A DNA stretch of 55,700 nt from Alphaproteobacteria bacterium (GTDB lineage: Bacteria; Pseudomonadota; Alphaproteobacteria; Paracaedibacterales; VGCI01), in NCBI GenBank assembly GCA_019746225.1, contig JAIESE010000033.1, positions 1 to 55,700 of the forward strand, in the 5' to 3' direction. Each line of letters starts with the position of its first letter. Positions within the stretch are counted from its first letter, which is position 1. Of the stretch, positions 15,651 to 23,964 are shown in pieces. Both the position numbers and the translations under genes were made by a program. Below the pieces are notes generated by a model. It made no database searches, was not told the origin of the DNA, and saw only the letters and a program-made list of their open reading frames with translations.

Positions 15651-17597
15651 ATGGCTGACGTGGCCAACGAACCGCAGAACAAGAAATCGTCCCATAAAAC
15701 ACAGTCGAAGTCGGGGTCCGTTTTCCCTTGGCGTCGATGGGATATGATCTTGAGCACGGTTGTGCTCAATGTTCTGGCGCTTGCAATTCCTATTCTCATC
15801 ATGCAGTTGTATGACCGGATTATCCCCAATCAATCCTATAATACACTGTCTCTTTTGGGTATAGCTGTCTGTGTTGTCTTCGTCCTTGAGGCCAGTTTAC
15901 GGTTCAGCCGAGGATATGTTTTAAGTTGGTTGGGGATGCATTTCGAACACGGGGCTTCAGTGGGCGCCTTCAAGCATATGGTCAATTCAACTTTAAAAGA
16001 TTTAAACAAAAGAGGCGTTGGCGAACATGTTGAAAATATCGAAAGCACAACTATATTAAAGGAATTTTTGGCCGGACAAGGGTTCTTGATCTTGATGGAT
16101 CTGCCTTTTGTGTTTTTGTTCTTAGGCTTGATTGCTTATTTCTCAACAAAAATAGCGTTAGCCGCCGTAACAATATTAACCGTTTTCGTTGTTATTGCCT
16201 GGGCCTTAGGGATTCTTTTGCGTAACCATTTGGAAGAACAGCTCGATGTTAACGATCGTCGATATAATTTCATCGTCGAAATGCTGACCAACCATCACAC
16301 GCTGAAAGCTCTTGGGATGGAAGATCTCCTCTTACGTCGTTTTGAACGACTCCAAACGCACTGTTCCAATGTGAATTATAAAGTTTATTTATATGCAGCA
16401 GAAGCCCGAGATCTCGCTAGCACCTTTTCCTACATCATGTTTGTGGGAATTGTGGCTGTTGCTGCTTTGCAAGTCATTCATGAAGCCACCACCATTGGTG
16501 TGATGGCAGCTTCCATAGTTCTTACGAACAGAGCCATGCAACCAATTCAAGCCGCTATGGGCGTTTGGACGCGTTTCCAGTACTTTACCATTGCCAAAAA
16601 GAGAATTGAGGACCATTTTAGCTTAACCCTTGAGCCACCCCCCACCCACGGTATTGTCAAACCTGTAAAAGGTAAACTTACCTTAAAAGGGGTCTCCTTC
16701 CAATATGCCCCTGATAAGCCAGAAATCTTAAAGAATATTGACTTGGTTATTCAACCGGGATCCACGATTACCATTCACGGAAAGAATGGTGCTGGAAAAA
16801 CAACCTTGATGTGGTTGTTAATGGGAAATCTGCACCCCGAACGTGGATCAGTCCTCGTGGATGATGAACCTATATCCACTTACCATTATCGAGACTTGCG
16901 TCGTCAAATGGCTTATATCCCCCCCAAAGGCATGTTATTCCAAGGAACAATTATGGAAAATATGACCATGTATTTGGGAGCGGCCCATATGGACGATGCT
17001 TTAAGTCTTTCGCGTCAGCTTGGGCTTGATGACTGGATTCGTCGCTTGCCCTTGGGCTATGAAACAAAAGTAGGAGATCAGCTATTCCTCCTTTTGCCCG
17101 ATGGTATCCACCAACGCATTTGCCTCGTGCGTGCTTTGATTAATTGTCCAAAAATTCTGATTTTGGATGAGGCGAACACTTCATTAGATGAGGATGGCGA
17201 TCGCTTGTTAAGGCAAATTGTTCGAAGTCTTCATGGTCAGGTGACCATTATTTTCGTAACCCACCGACCGTCTATACAAGAATTAGCCGATGCGTCTTAC
17301 GAACTTGTGGATGGTGCTTTGCTCCCCAAAACCAAACTATCTCTTCCCGGAGAAACCCGAATCCAAGAAGTGCAACCGACTCAAGAAGTCCAAGAAGCGC
17401 CTACCCTCCAAGAAACGCCCCTCATCATTGAAGCTGAAGAGGAAACTATCGAGGTAAAAGCTGAGCCAAAACCAAAAAAGCAGAAGCGTCTTACTTTTAG
17501 AAAAAAGGGAAAAGATAAGAAAGTGAAGTCACCCGAAGCTATGCATCCTGACCACCCTGAAATAGGAATAGATGAATCAATAGGGATAGAGCAATGA
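15651..17597 (+). CDS. Type I secretion ABC protein 1 (degenerate NBD motifs, charged C-terminal tail)
   Basis: This 648-residue half-transporter has a six-helix exporter domain (about 30-320), a nucleotide-binding domain (about 340-550), and no N-terminal peptidase-like domain. Walker A is intact (GKNGAGKT, 377-384), as are Walker B ILILDEANTSLD and the switch His in FVTHRP. The Q-loop position is Pro425 (YIPPKG), and the signature LSGGQRQ is replaced by LPDGIHQ (482-488). After about residue 556 there is a 90-residue Glu/Pro/Lys-rich tail unlike normal exporters. AAGGAG touches the ATG at 15651 too closely, so GTG at 15660 may be the real start. The stop overlaps the next gene (ATGA). It probably pairs with ABC protein 2 as a heterodimer. 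Confidence 0.85.
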   Translation: MADVANEPQNKKSSHKTQSKSGSVFPWRRWDMILSTVVLNVLALAIPILIMQLYDRIIPNQSYNTLSLLGIAVCVVFVLEASLRFSRGYVLSWLGMHFEHGASVGAFKHMVNSTLKDLNKRGVGEHVENIESTTILKEFLAGQGFLILMDLPFVFLFLGLIAYFSTKIALAAVTILTVFVVIAWALGILLRNHLEEQLDVNDRRYNFIVEMLTNHHTLKALGMEDLLLRRFERLQTHCSNVNYKVYLYAAEARDLASTFSYIMFVGIVAVAALQVIHEATTIGVMAASIVLTNRAMQPIQAAMGVWTRFQYFTIAKKRIEDHFSLTLEPPPTHGIVKPVKGKLTLKGVSFQYAPDKPEILKNIDLVIQPGSTITIHGKNGAGKTTLMWLLMGNLHPERGSVLVDDEPISTYHYRDLRRQMAYIPPKGMLFQGTIMENMTMYLGAAHMDDALSLSRQLGLDDWIRRLPLGYETKVGDQLFLLLPDGIHQRICLVRALINCPKILILDEANTSLDEDGDRLLRQIVRSLHGQVTIIFVTHRPSIQELADASYELVDGALLPKTKLSLPGETRIQEVQPTQEVQEAPTLQETPLIIEAEEETIEVKAEPKPKKQKRLTFRKKGKDKKVKSPEAMHPDHPEIGIDESIGIEQ

Positions 17598-19660
17598 CAA
17601 AACCCTTTAACTATTATGACTGTGTCATGCCCTTGTTGCAGGCTTTGGGTTGGCATGGCCATGCACGCCGAATTTTTGAGGCTGTTCCCTATTTATCTCA
17701 GCAAATAACCTTATTAGACTTTCGGAACTTAATGGCCAACTTAGGGTATGTAAGCAAAAGTCATTCCATCAATTTGAAAGTCTTGCCTGAATCCTTGTTG
17801 CCATGCTTGTTTATAGCCAATAGTGGGGGAATTTACGTTCTGTCTGAAAGAGAAGATGGCGTCATTAAGGGTGTGGATTGCCAAACCAATGAGAAGGTAA
17901 CCTTTTCAGAAACGAATTGGACGCGGGGAACCATTTACACTTTTTATCAAGAACCCGAAAATGCCACAAAACGCGGAACCTGGATATCGAATGTCATGAT
18001 TAGATTCCACACATTTATATACTGGTTAATCGGCTTGGGGTGTTTAACAAGTATTTTAAGCTTAAGTTCTATTCTTTTCGTCATGGCCATTTATGATGAG
18101 GTTGTTCCTTCGCGCTCAGGCTTAACCCTTGGGTTCTTTGCCTTAGGACTGGTTTTGGCCTTATGTTGTATCCAGTTTGTACACGTGATCCACAATAAGG
18201 CATTAGCTTATCTCGGGGCACGGTTAGATATGATCGTTGGTATCGAAGTCTTACGTCATATCATCAACTTACCCATGTCCTTGATCGAAGGAGCGTCTGT
18301 GGCCAGTCAAGTTGCACGGTTACGCCAGTTTGACTCAGTCCGTGAAACGTTTACCGGTCCCATAGCCCAGATTCTTCTGGAAGGGCCTTTTATGATCATT
18401 TTTTTGGTGATCATATTCATGATTGCTGGGCCAATTGTCCTGATCCCCATATTCATGATATTTGTTTTTACTGTCTTTACTCTCATCATGGCCCCCATCA
18501 TGCGACGCTCCACACAACAAACAGCTGCTGCTGCAATGGAGCGCCGGACATTTTTGCTTGAGGGAACATCTCATTTATCAACCATCAAAAATTTAGGCGC
18601 GGAAAAAACTTGGGTTGATCGCTTCCAAGATGTAAGCGCATCTCTTTCCGTTGCACAAAAACATACGGAATTACTATCGTCGCTTTCGACGAACATCAGC
18701 CAAATGATTATGAAAATAGCAGGCTTATCCGCAATTGTTTGGGGCGCCATTCGAGTTACAGACAACCTGATGTCGGTCGGTGCCTTAATGGCGGTTGTTT
18801 TGCTTGTATGGCGGGCACTTTCCCCCCTTCAAAGCGCCTTTATGATTTTAGGTCGTGTTGACCAAATCATGGATAGTTTGGATAAAATAAATCGCCTCAT
18901 GCTCCTGCCCACAGAGCGACGCCACATTACGGGAAATCCCCATCGTTTTGAAGGGCTCATACGTGTTCAAAATGTTGGCTTTCGATATGCAAATGATCCG
19001 AATCCCGCCGTACAAGGAATCATGATGGAAGCCAAACCAGGAGAAATTGTCGCTATTGTTGGACAAAATGGATCAGGGAAAACGACTCTTATAAAACTAC
19101 TTTTGGGTTTTTATTACCCCCAAGCCGGTTCTATTATGATCGATGGGATTGATATACGTCAATTTGATCCTTATGTTTTGCGCCAATCTATTGCTTATGT
19201 CCCTCAGCAAAACCAATTTTTTCATGGAACACTTGCGCAAAATTTACAGTTTTCTGCACCAGAAGCCACGGAAGAGCGCATGATTGAGGCGGCGAAACAA
19301 GCAGGACTCCTCTCGCAGATCATGGCTTTGCCTGAAGGATTTGAAACGCGAATTGACGAGCAACTTATGACTGTTTTTTCATCAGGCTTTTTGCAGAAAC
19401 TCAATCTGGCCCGTGCCTATGTTCGAAAATCCAACATCATGATCATGGATGAGCCAGGCAATACGCTGGATAAGGAAGGCGATGACATCTTACGTCAAAC
19501 AATCGAAAGTTTCCGCGGCAAAAAGACCATTCTTCTTGTCACCCATCGACCGAGCTTGGTCAATATGGCAGATCGAATCCTATCCCTTCAAGGGGGAACC
19601 ATGCGCGTTTTTGGTCCTAAGGATAAAGTATTAGGAATGATAACAGGGGATGTAAAATGA
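17594..19660 (+). CDS. Type I secretion ABC protein 2 with inactive C39-like domain
   Basis: This 688-residue exporter begins with a domain (about 1-125) like the non-proteolytic C39-like domain of LapB/HlyB-type transporters: it starts YYDCVMPLLQALGWHG and lacks a catalytic Cys-His pair. A six-helix membrane domain (about 145-430) and an NBD (450-680) follow. Walker A is GQNGSGKT (490-497), the Q-loop YVPQQNQFFHG is intact, the signature is the altered FSSGFLQ (595-601), Walker B is IMIMDEPGNTLD and the His switch is VTHRP. It is coupled to both neighbours by ATGA overlaps. The C39-like domain usually holds unfolded RTX substrates, which fits the RTX protein at 33979. Confidence 0.87.
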   Translation: MTKPFNYYDCVMPLLQALGWHGHARRIFEAVPYLSQQITLLDFRNLMANLGYVSKSHSINLKVLPESLLPCLFIANSGGIYVLSEREDGVIKGVDCQTNEKVTFSETNWTRGTIYTFYQEPENATKRGTWISNVMIRFHTFIYWLIGLGCLTSILSLSSILFVMAIYDEVVPSRSGLTLGFFALGLVLALCCIQFVHVIHNKALAYLGARLDMIVGIEVLRHIINLPMSLIEGASVASQVARLRQFDSVRETFTGPIAQILLEGPFMIIFLVIIFMIAGPIVLIPIFMIFVFTVFTLIMAPIMRRSTQQTAAAAMERRTFLLEGTSHLSTIKNLGAEKTWVDRFQDVSASLSVAQKHTELLSSLSTNISQMIMKIAGLSAIVWGAIRVTDNLMSVGALMAVVLLVWRALSPLQSAFMILGRVDQIMDSLDKINRLMLLPTERRHITGNPHRFEGLIRVQNVGFRYANDPNPAVQGIMMEAKPGEIVAIVGQNGSGKTTLIKLLLGFYYPQAGSIMIDGIDIRQFDPYVLRQSIAYVPQQNQFFHGTLAQNLQFSAPEATEERMIEAAKQAGLLSQIMALPEGFETRIDEQLMTVFSSGFLQKLNLARAYVRKSNIMIMDEPGNTLDKEGDDILRQTIESFRGKKTILLVTHRPSLVNMADRILSLQGGTMRVFGPKDKVLGMITGDVK

Positions 19661-21015
19661 CAGACGAGACACCAACAACTCTTATAGATACTTATATTGA
19701 AAGAGCGACCAGTGGACGTCGCCTCCCTTCTTTGAACCGTTCCTTACATATTGAAGAAGGGCGTCCTCCTCACAGTAGCCGCATGAACATTTTAATTGCA
19801 TCCGGTATCGTCTTTGCTTTTATAATATGGGCTGCTTTTACGCCCATCGATGAAATCGCAAACGCACCAGGCCAAGTCATCCCAACAGGTTTCATCAAAT
19901 CTATCCAACATTTGGAAGGCGGAATCATCAGTGAGATTAATATCCATGAAGGAGATATGGTCAAGGAAGGCGACGTCATGATCGTACTTGATGGGAAAGG
20001 TGCTCAGTCTGAGCTTGAACAAGCTTTAGCAAAGGAAGCTTCTTTGAAAATAAGAGCAGAGCGTTTGCGATCCTTCGGGTTAGGTCAAAAGCCAAATTTT
20101 TCTGAGTATGTGGGAACCCACAAAAATTTAGTAGATGATCAACAAGCCATTTACGACATGCAGTTCAAAAATAGAGATGACCAACGGGCAGTAATTGAAA
20201 AGCAGCAGGAACAACAAAAGGCATTGCTTGCTGTTCAAGTGGGGCAGGAAGCAGATTTGAGAAGAGAACTTGTCATCCAAGAAGAACAGCTTGCGGCTGA
20301 TAAAACGCTGTTAGACAAACAGTTAACGACGAAAACCGCCTATCGTAATACAGCCTTAAAAGTATCAAATGCACGAAAAGAATTAGCTCAAGTGCTCAAC
20401 CAAATGCAACAAACACGACAAGCCATTGCAGAATCAGACAACAAGCTGACCGAGCTTGGAACGCGTTTACGCAACGACGCTTTAACGGAAATGGGTAATG
20501 TCACAGCTGAAATTGCTCAAGTCAAGGAATCCATTACAAAATTGCAAGACCGCGTCAATCGCTTGGAAATTAAAGCACCCGTTACAGGTATCGTGAAGGG
20601 GTTAAAGACCAATACTTTAAAGGGAGTCATTCAACCGGGCGAGGAAGTCCTTCAAGTCGTGCCTGAAAATGCCATGGAAGTTGAAGCGCAACTCAATCCA
20701 AAAGACGTTGGTAATACCCAAATTGGTCAGGATGTAACCATAAAAGTCTCCGCATATGAATTTTCACGCTTCGGAGGTATATCAGGAAAATTACATGCGG
20801 TTTCAGCATCTACATTTTTGGATGAAAATAAGAAACCCTATTACAAAGCATTCGTGAGCCTCGATCAACTTTATGTTGGCAAAAACCCCGCAGTGAACAG
20901 AGTTACAGTCGGTATGATGGTCCAGGCGGAGATTCATACAGGCGAAAAAACCCTTCTGCAGTATCTCATCAAACCTGTCTACAATGCTTACAAGACAGCG
21001 TTTAGAGAACGGTAG
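19657..21015 (+). CDS. HlyD-family type I secretion membrane-fusion protein
   Basis: This 452-residue adaptor has a cytosolic N-terminus (1-42), one membrane helix (about 44-62), and a beta-barrel and lipoyl half (VIPTGFIKSIQHLEGGIISE, then IHEGDMVKEGDVMIVLD). A long coiled-coil hairpin (about 125-300) follows, and the second lipoyl half begins with LEIKAPVTGIVKGL. This is the HlyD/LapC layout linking the inner-membrane ABC exporter to a TolC-like channel. The ATG overlaps the stop of ABC protein 2. No TolC homologue is in the window, so the outer-membrane partner must be elsewhere. Confidence 0.9.
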   Translation: MTDETPTTLIDTYIERATSGRRLPSLNRSLHIEEGRPPHSSRMNILIASGIVFAFIIWAAFTPIDEIANAPGQVIPTGFIKSIQHLEGGIISEINIHEGDMVKEGDVMIVLDGKGAQSELEQALAKEASLKIRAERLRSFGLGQKPNFSEYVGTHKNLVDDQQAIYDMQFKNRDDQRAVIEKQQEQQKALLAVQVGQEADLRRELVIQEEQLAADKTLLDKQLTTKTAYRNTALKVSNARKELAQVLNQMQQTRQAIAESDNKLTELGTRLRNDALTEMGNVTAEIAQVKESITKLQDRVNRLEIKAPVTGIVKGLKTNTLKGVIQPGEEVLQVVPENAMEVEAQLNPKDVGNTQIGQDVTIKVSAYEFSRFGGISGKLHAVSASTFLDENKKPYYKAFVSLDQLYVGKNPAVNRVTVGMMVQAEIHTGEKTLLQYLIKPVYNAYKTAFRER

Positions 21016-21023
21016 GTAGAAAG

Positions 21024-21053
21024 AATCTCTTGGCTTAATCTATGCAAGAGATT
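21024..21053. terminator. Stem-loop between the convergent hlyD-like and rsmE genes
   Basis: AATCTCTTG (21024-21032) and CAAGAGATT (21045-21053) form a perfect 9-bp stem with a 12-base loop. It overlaps the 3' end of rsmE. There is no strong T-run on the plus side, and CTTTCT follows on the minus side. It may end one or both transcripts. Confidence 0.35.
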
Positions 21054-21774
21054 TATCCCAATCTCCCGCAATGGCTTGATAACAGGCCAACGCCGCTAAT
21101 GCTGCCGTTTCAGCACGCAAAATTCGGGGCCCTAAGCTGATGCTTTTCGTAAATGAAAAGGACTTCAGATAGGCAATTTCTTGGGATGAAAATCCCCCTT
21201 CTGGACCCACCAAGAATCCAACCGAAGACCTCGGCGCAAGAGTGTGTAAACTTTGCGCAATAGAAGGCACTTCAGCGCGCTCTTCGCACACCAAGAGGGG
21301 GATATGTACATCCCATGACTCTAATGCCTTACTCAAAGGCTTTAAGGGATAAATTGTCGGAATATCAAACCGCTCGCATTGTTGGGCGGCGTCTACCACA
21401 TTAGCCTGCAAACGTTCCTGATTCAGCCTCGTAATATTGCATCGCTCCGTCATTACTGGATAAAAATGGCGCACCCCCAGCTCTGTTGCTTTTTCGATCA
21501 TGAACGTAAGAGGATCATGTTTAATCGGAGTGAAGAGAAGTGATAAATTTGGCCCCATAACGGCTGGTCGAAGCTGCTCTTCAATGGTGACCCTTGCACT
21601 TGACTTCGAGACCTCCGCTAAGTGGGCCGCCCATTCTCCATCCCGTTCATTAAAAACCGCCAGCCGATGACCAATCGCCGCACGTAAAACATGTCGCAAA
21701 TAATGAGTTTGTCCCTCAGTCAAGGCTAAGACTTGATCCGTATATAGGTCGTCGGCATTATACAATCGTGTCAT
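21040..21774 (-). CDS. rsmE: 16S rRNA (uracil1498-N3)-methyltransferase RsmE
   Basis: I chose the ATG at 21774 (244 residues) because GAGGAGC lies 7 bp upstream and the sequence MTRLYNADDL is the usual RsmE start; a longer frame to 21846 adds an atypical extension. There is an N-terminal PUA-like domain with Q-T-H-Y-L-R-H-V-L-R, then a SPOUT methyltransferase domain. Its knot motifs are visible: KATELGVRHFYPVMTERC, FLVGPEGGFSSQEI and LGPRILRAETAALAAL. It methylates 16S rRNA with S-adenosylmethionine. Nothing unusual is seen. Confidence 0.93.
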   Translation of the reverse strand: MTRLYNADDLYTDQVLALTEGQTHYLRHVLRAAIGHRLAVFNERDGEWAAHLAEVSKSSARVTIEEQLRPAVMGPNLSLLFTPIKHDPLTFMIEKATELGVRHFYPVMTERCNITRLNQERLQANVVDAAQQCERFDIPTIYPLKPLSKALESWDVHIPLLVCEERAEVPSIAQSLHTLAPRSSVGFLVGPEGGFSSQEIAYLKSFSFTKSISLGPRILRAETAALAALACYQAIAGDWDKSLA

Positions 21775-21867
21775 AGCTGGCTCCTCGAGTCTTTCACATC
21801 TCTTAGTTGTTGAGAGAATACCAAAAAGCGAGTAGGGTTTGTACAAAATTAAAAGGGGGGGGCTTTA

Positions 21868-22482
21868 ATGACAAAAAAGCTGAAGAAGGACATACCAGGA
21901 TTTAGTTTGATTGAGATCGCCCTTGTTTTGATCGTGATTGGAATTCTTGCAGGTGCCATCTTTAAAGGGCAGGACGTCCTTGAAGCGGCAAAAATTCGTG
22001 CTGTCCTCAACGATATTGACCGCATTCGAACCGCCTCTTCCCTCTACCACGATACGTTCGGCCAGTGGCCAGGAAATGATTCAAACGCCAAAGCTCGCTT
22101 CGGCCCTGGCGTTACCAATGGTCAAGGTAATGGCCTAATCTCAACAGAGGAAGCCCCCCAATTTTGGGTCCATTTAGCAAAAGCTGACCATCTTTCTGAA
22201 GATACGGCGCCTGCCTCAAAGTTAGGAGGTCATTTTACCGTTGAGGGAGACTTGGCCTTAAAGAAAAATTTCCTCATCCTCTCAGGCCCAGAGGGATCCG
22301 GAATTTTAACACCTAAGCAAGCCTCAGCCCTCAAAGCCAAAGCTGGGGAAAGCGATCCCTCAACAGGGCAAATACGCATCATCGAAGGTGCAGGCGCAGC
22401 TCCCGGCAGTTGCGTCAGTGGAGGCACATTTCATTTAGCAACAAAATCACCAACATGCATTGTTAGGGTGGAATTACATTAA
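21868..22482 (+). CDS. Type II/IV pseudopilin-like protein with prepilin signal
   Basis: This 204-residue protein has a GGGGGG-type ribosome site. The N-terminus is a class III prepilin signal: a basic leader ends at Gly11, followed by Phe12 and FSLIEIALVLIVIGILAG with the conserved Glu at mature position 5. A prepilin peptidase would cut between Gly11 and Phe12. The globular part is Gly/Ala/Ser-rich with H-D-T-F-G-Q-W-P-G-N-D-S near its start, as in type II secretion pseudopilins. No other pilus or Gsp gene and no prepilin peptidase is in the window, so this is an orphan. Which machine uses it is unknown. Confidence 0.78.
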   Translation: MTKKLKKDIPGFSLIEIALVLIVIGILAGAIFKGQDVLEAAKIRAVLNDIDRIRTASSLYHDTFGQWPGNDSNAKARFGPGVTNGQGNGLISTEEAPQFWVHLAKADHLSEDTAPASKLGGHFTVEGDLALKKNFLILSGPEGSGILTPKQASALKAKAGESDPSTGQIRIIEGAGAAPGSCVSGGTFHLATKSPTCIVRVELH

Positions 22483-22542
22483 AGACCATGATAATTGTAA
22501 TATTATGGTATCTTTGTACATATGGAAAATTGAAAGGAAAAG

Positions 22543-22869
22543 ATGATGTCAACTTTGGGTCACACAACAGATGGAAATTTCACAAAGGATGTTTTGGAAT
22601 CAGGCGTGCCTGTTATCGTTGATTTTTGGGCAGAATGGTGTGGACCTTGCCGCATGATCGCTCCCATTTTGGAGGAAGTTGCCAAGGAAATGGGTGGCAA
22701 GATTAAAATCCTAAAGCTCAATATAGATGAGAATCCCACCATGCCTGCACAGCTCGGTGTTCGAAGCATCCCAACCTTAGCCTTGTTTAAAAATGGCCAA
22801 GCCATTTCAACAAAAGTCGGATTGTTAACCAAAAGCAAAATCATTGAGTGGGTAGGAACGGCTATCTAA
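22543..22869 (+). CDS. trxA: Thioredoxin
   Basis: This 108-residue protein starts at either of two adjacent ATGs (22543 or 22546) after AAAGGA; the second gives slightly better spacing. It has the active site [12 protein letters not shown] with Cys at about 32 and 35, the V-R-S-I-P-T-L cis-proline segment, and full thioredoxin length. It is a cytosolic disulfide reductase. It stands alone between the pseudopilin gene and the minus-strand acyl-transfer pair. Confidence 0.95.
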   Translation: MMSTLGHTTDGNFTKDVLESGVPVIVDFWAEWCGPCRMIAPILEEVAKEMGGKIKILKLNIDENPTMPAQLGVRSIPTLALFKNGQAISTKVGLLTKSKIIEWVGTAI

Positions 22870-22936
22870 GGAGAACGGGAGGCTCAAAAATAAGGTTTAA
22901 TTTTGGCACTTTGATCTTTACATTCCAACATTTACC

Positions 22937-23962
22937 TTATTTAAAAGGTTGATTAGGTAAATTTTGGAATGAAGCCTGAGAAATAGCGATATCAGCTGAA
23001 GTAACAAGCCTACTGTTCTTCGAAATAGAGTCCACAATATACTCATTCACTTTATGAGAATAATGTGTCAAATCTTTATAATTATCTAGATCGCTTATAA
23101 TTTCCAAATCCGTTTCAAAATCAAAAACTTTCGTATTCTTAAATTCTGACAAATTCACCAGCACTTCTTTTCTGAACTTTGCATCTTCATTGAACCCATC
23201 TGGGTTCAATGCACACTCTTGTTTGAAATAAGCTAAAGAAAGGGGCGGGAAAAAAATAATAAACTCAACTTCTGGATGAGACCTCAAAAGAGTTAGAAAG
23301 TTCCTCAATACATGGCTTCTACCCGTATAGACAGCTAAAGCCTTTTTCTTTAACAATCCCTCGTTATAGCTTGCCAACACGGCACTTTTAGAGAAATTTG
23401 CCTCCTGCCACCAAGAATTGTAGGACTCAAGGACTTGTCGAGGAGGCTGTAAGAAATCCATATGGAAATTTTTAAGAACAAGTCTCAAGGATTGAGAAAG
23501 CATATCCAAATTTAGCAAATACTTTATGTGAGCAACGAACCGGCGTTCATACAGAAATACTGGCATTTCCCTCTCTACAGGTCCTTTTATCTCATGAAAA
23601 AAATGTCGATCTAGCCCCCAAATTATCCTTTTAACCTTACCTGACTTTATGGCCGACTCAACAACAAGGATTTGTTCTGGAATGGTGGCCCCTGCAATAG
23701 AAAGTTTTAGGGGCGTGCCTCCTAATTTTTCTCTAACATTTCGCAGAGAAAAATTTTGCGTCATGGAGGTTCCTATAATCGCTGTATCAAAAGAAAATGT
23801 ATGGATAAATGCGGCAACTTGCCATCGATCATTCTCATATAGGGGATAAGCATCCACACGCCGATAATACTGAAGGGGATCAACAATATAATTGATTATC
23901 ACACAACAACTCGTTAGGGAGAAAAAAGCGAGCGCGAAATATAGTATAAACCCTCGTTTCAC
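22937..23962 (-). CDS. SGNH-like (AlgX/DltD-type) partner of an MBOAT acyltransferase
   Basis: This 341-residue protein has an N-terminal signal-anchor (about 5-27) and a large extracytoplasmic domain. Two SGNH-hydrolase-like landmarks are visible: IIGTSMTQNF (block I, nucleophile Ser in G-T-S) and DLTHYSHKVNEY (block V, Asp-x-x-His). It begins 2 bp after the stop of the MBOAT gene, so the two form an operon. In alginate (AlgI/AlgJ/AlgX), PatA/PatB and DltB/DltD systems, an MBOAT protein passes acyl groups across the membrane to a partner like this one, which acylates a polysaccharide. The acceptor here is unknown. Confidence 0.65.
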   Translation of the reverse strand: MKRGFILYFALAFFSLTSCCVIINYIVDPLQYYRRVDAYPLYENDRWQVAAFIHTFSFDTAIIGTSMTQNFSLRNVREKLGGTPLKLSIAGATIPEQILVVESAIKSGKVKRIIWGLDRHFFHEIKGPVEREMPVFLYERRFVAHIKYLLNLDMLSQSLRLVLKNFHMDFLQPPRQVLESYNSWWQEANFSKSAVLASYNEGLLKKKALAVYTGRSHVLRNFLTLLRSHPEVEFIIFFPPLSLAYFKQECALNPDGFNEDAKFRKEVLVNLSEFKNTKVFDFETDLEIISDLDNYKDLTHYSHKVNEYIVDSISKNSRLVTSADIAISQASFQNLPNQPFK

Positions 23963-23964
23963 GA

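Noticed and set aside
15651..21015. Bacteriocin or peptide exporter with a processing peptidase
   Set aside because: The C39-like domain of the second ABC protein lacks catalytic Cys-His residues, and no small double-glycine leader peptide gene was seen nearby.
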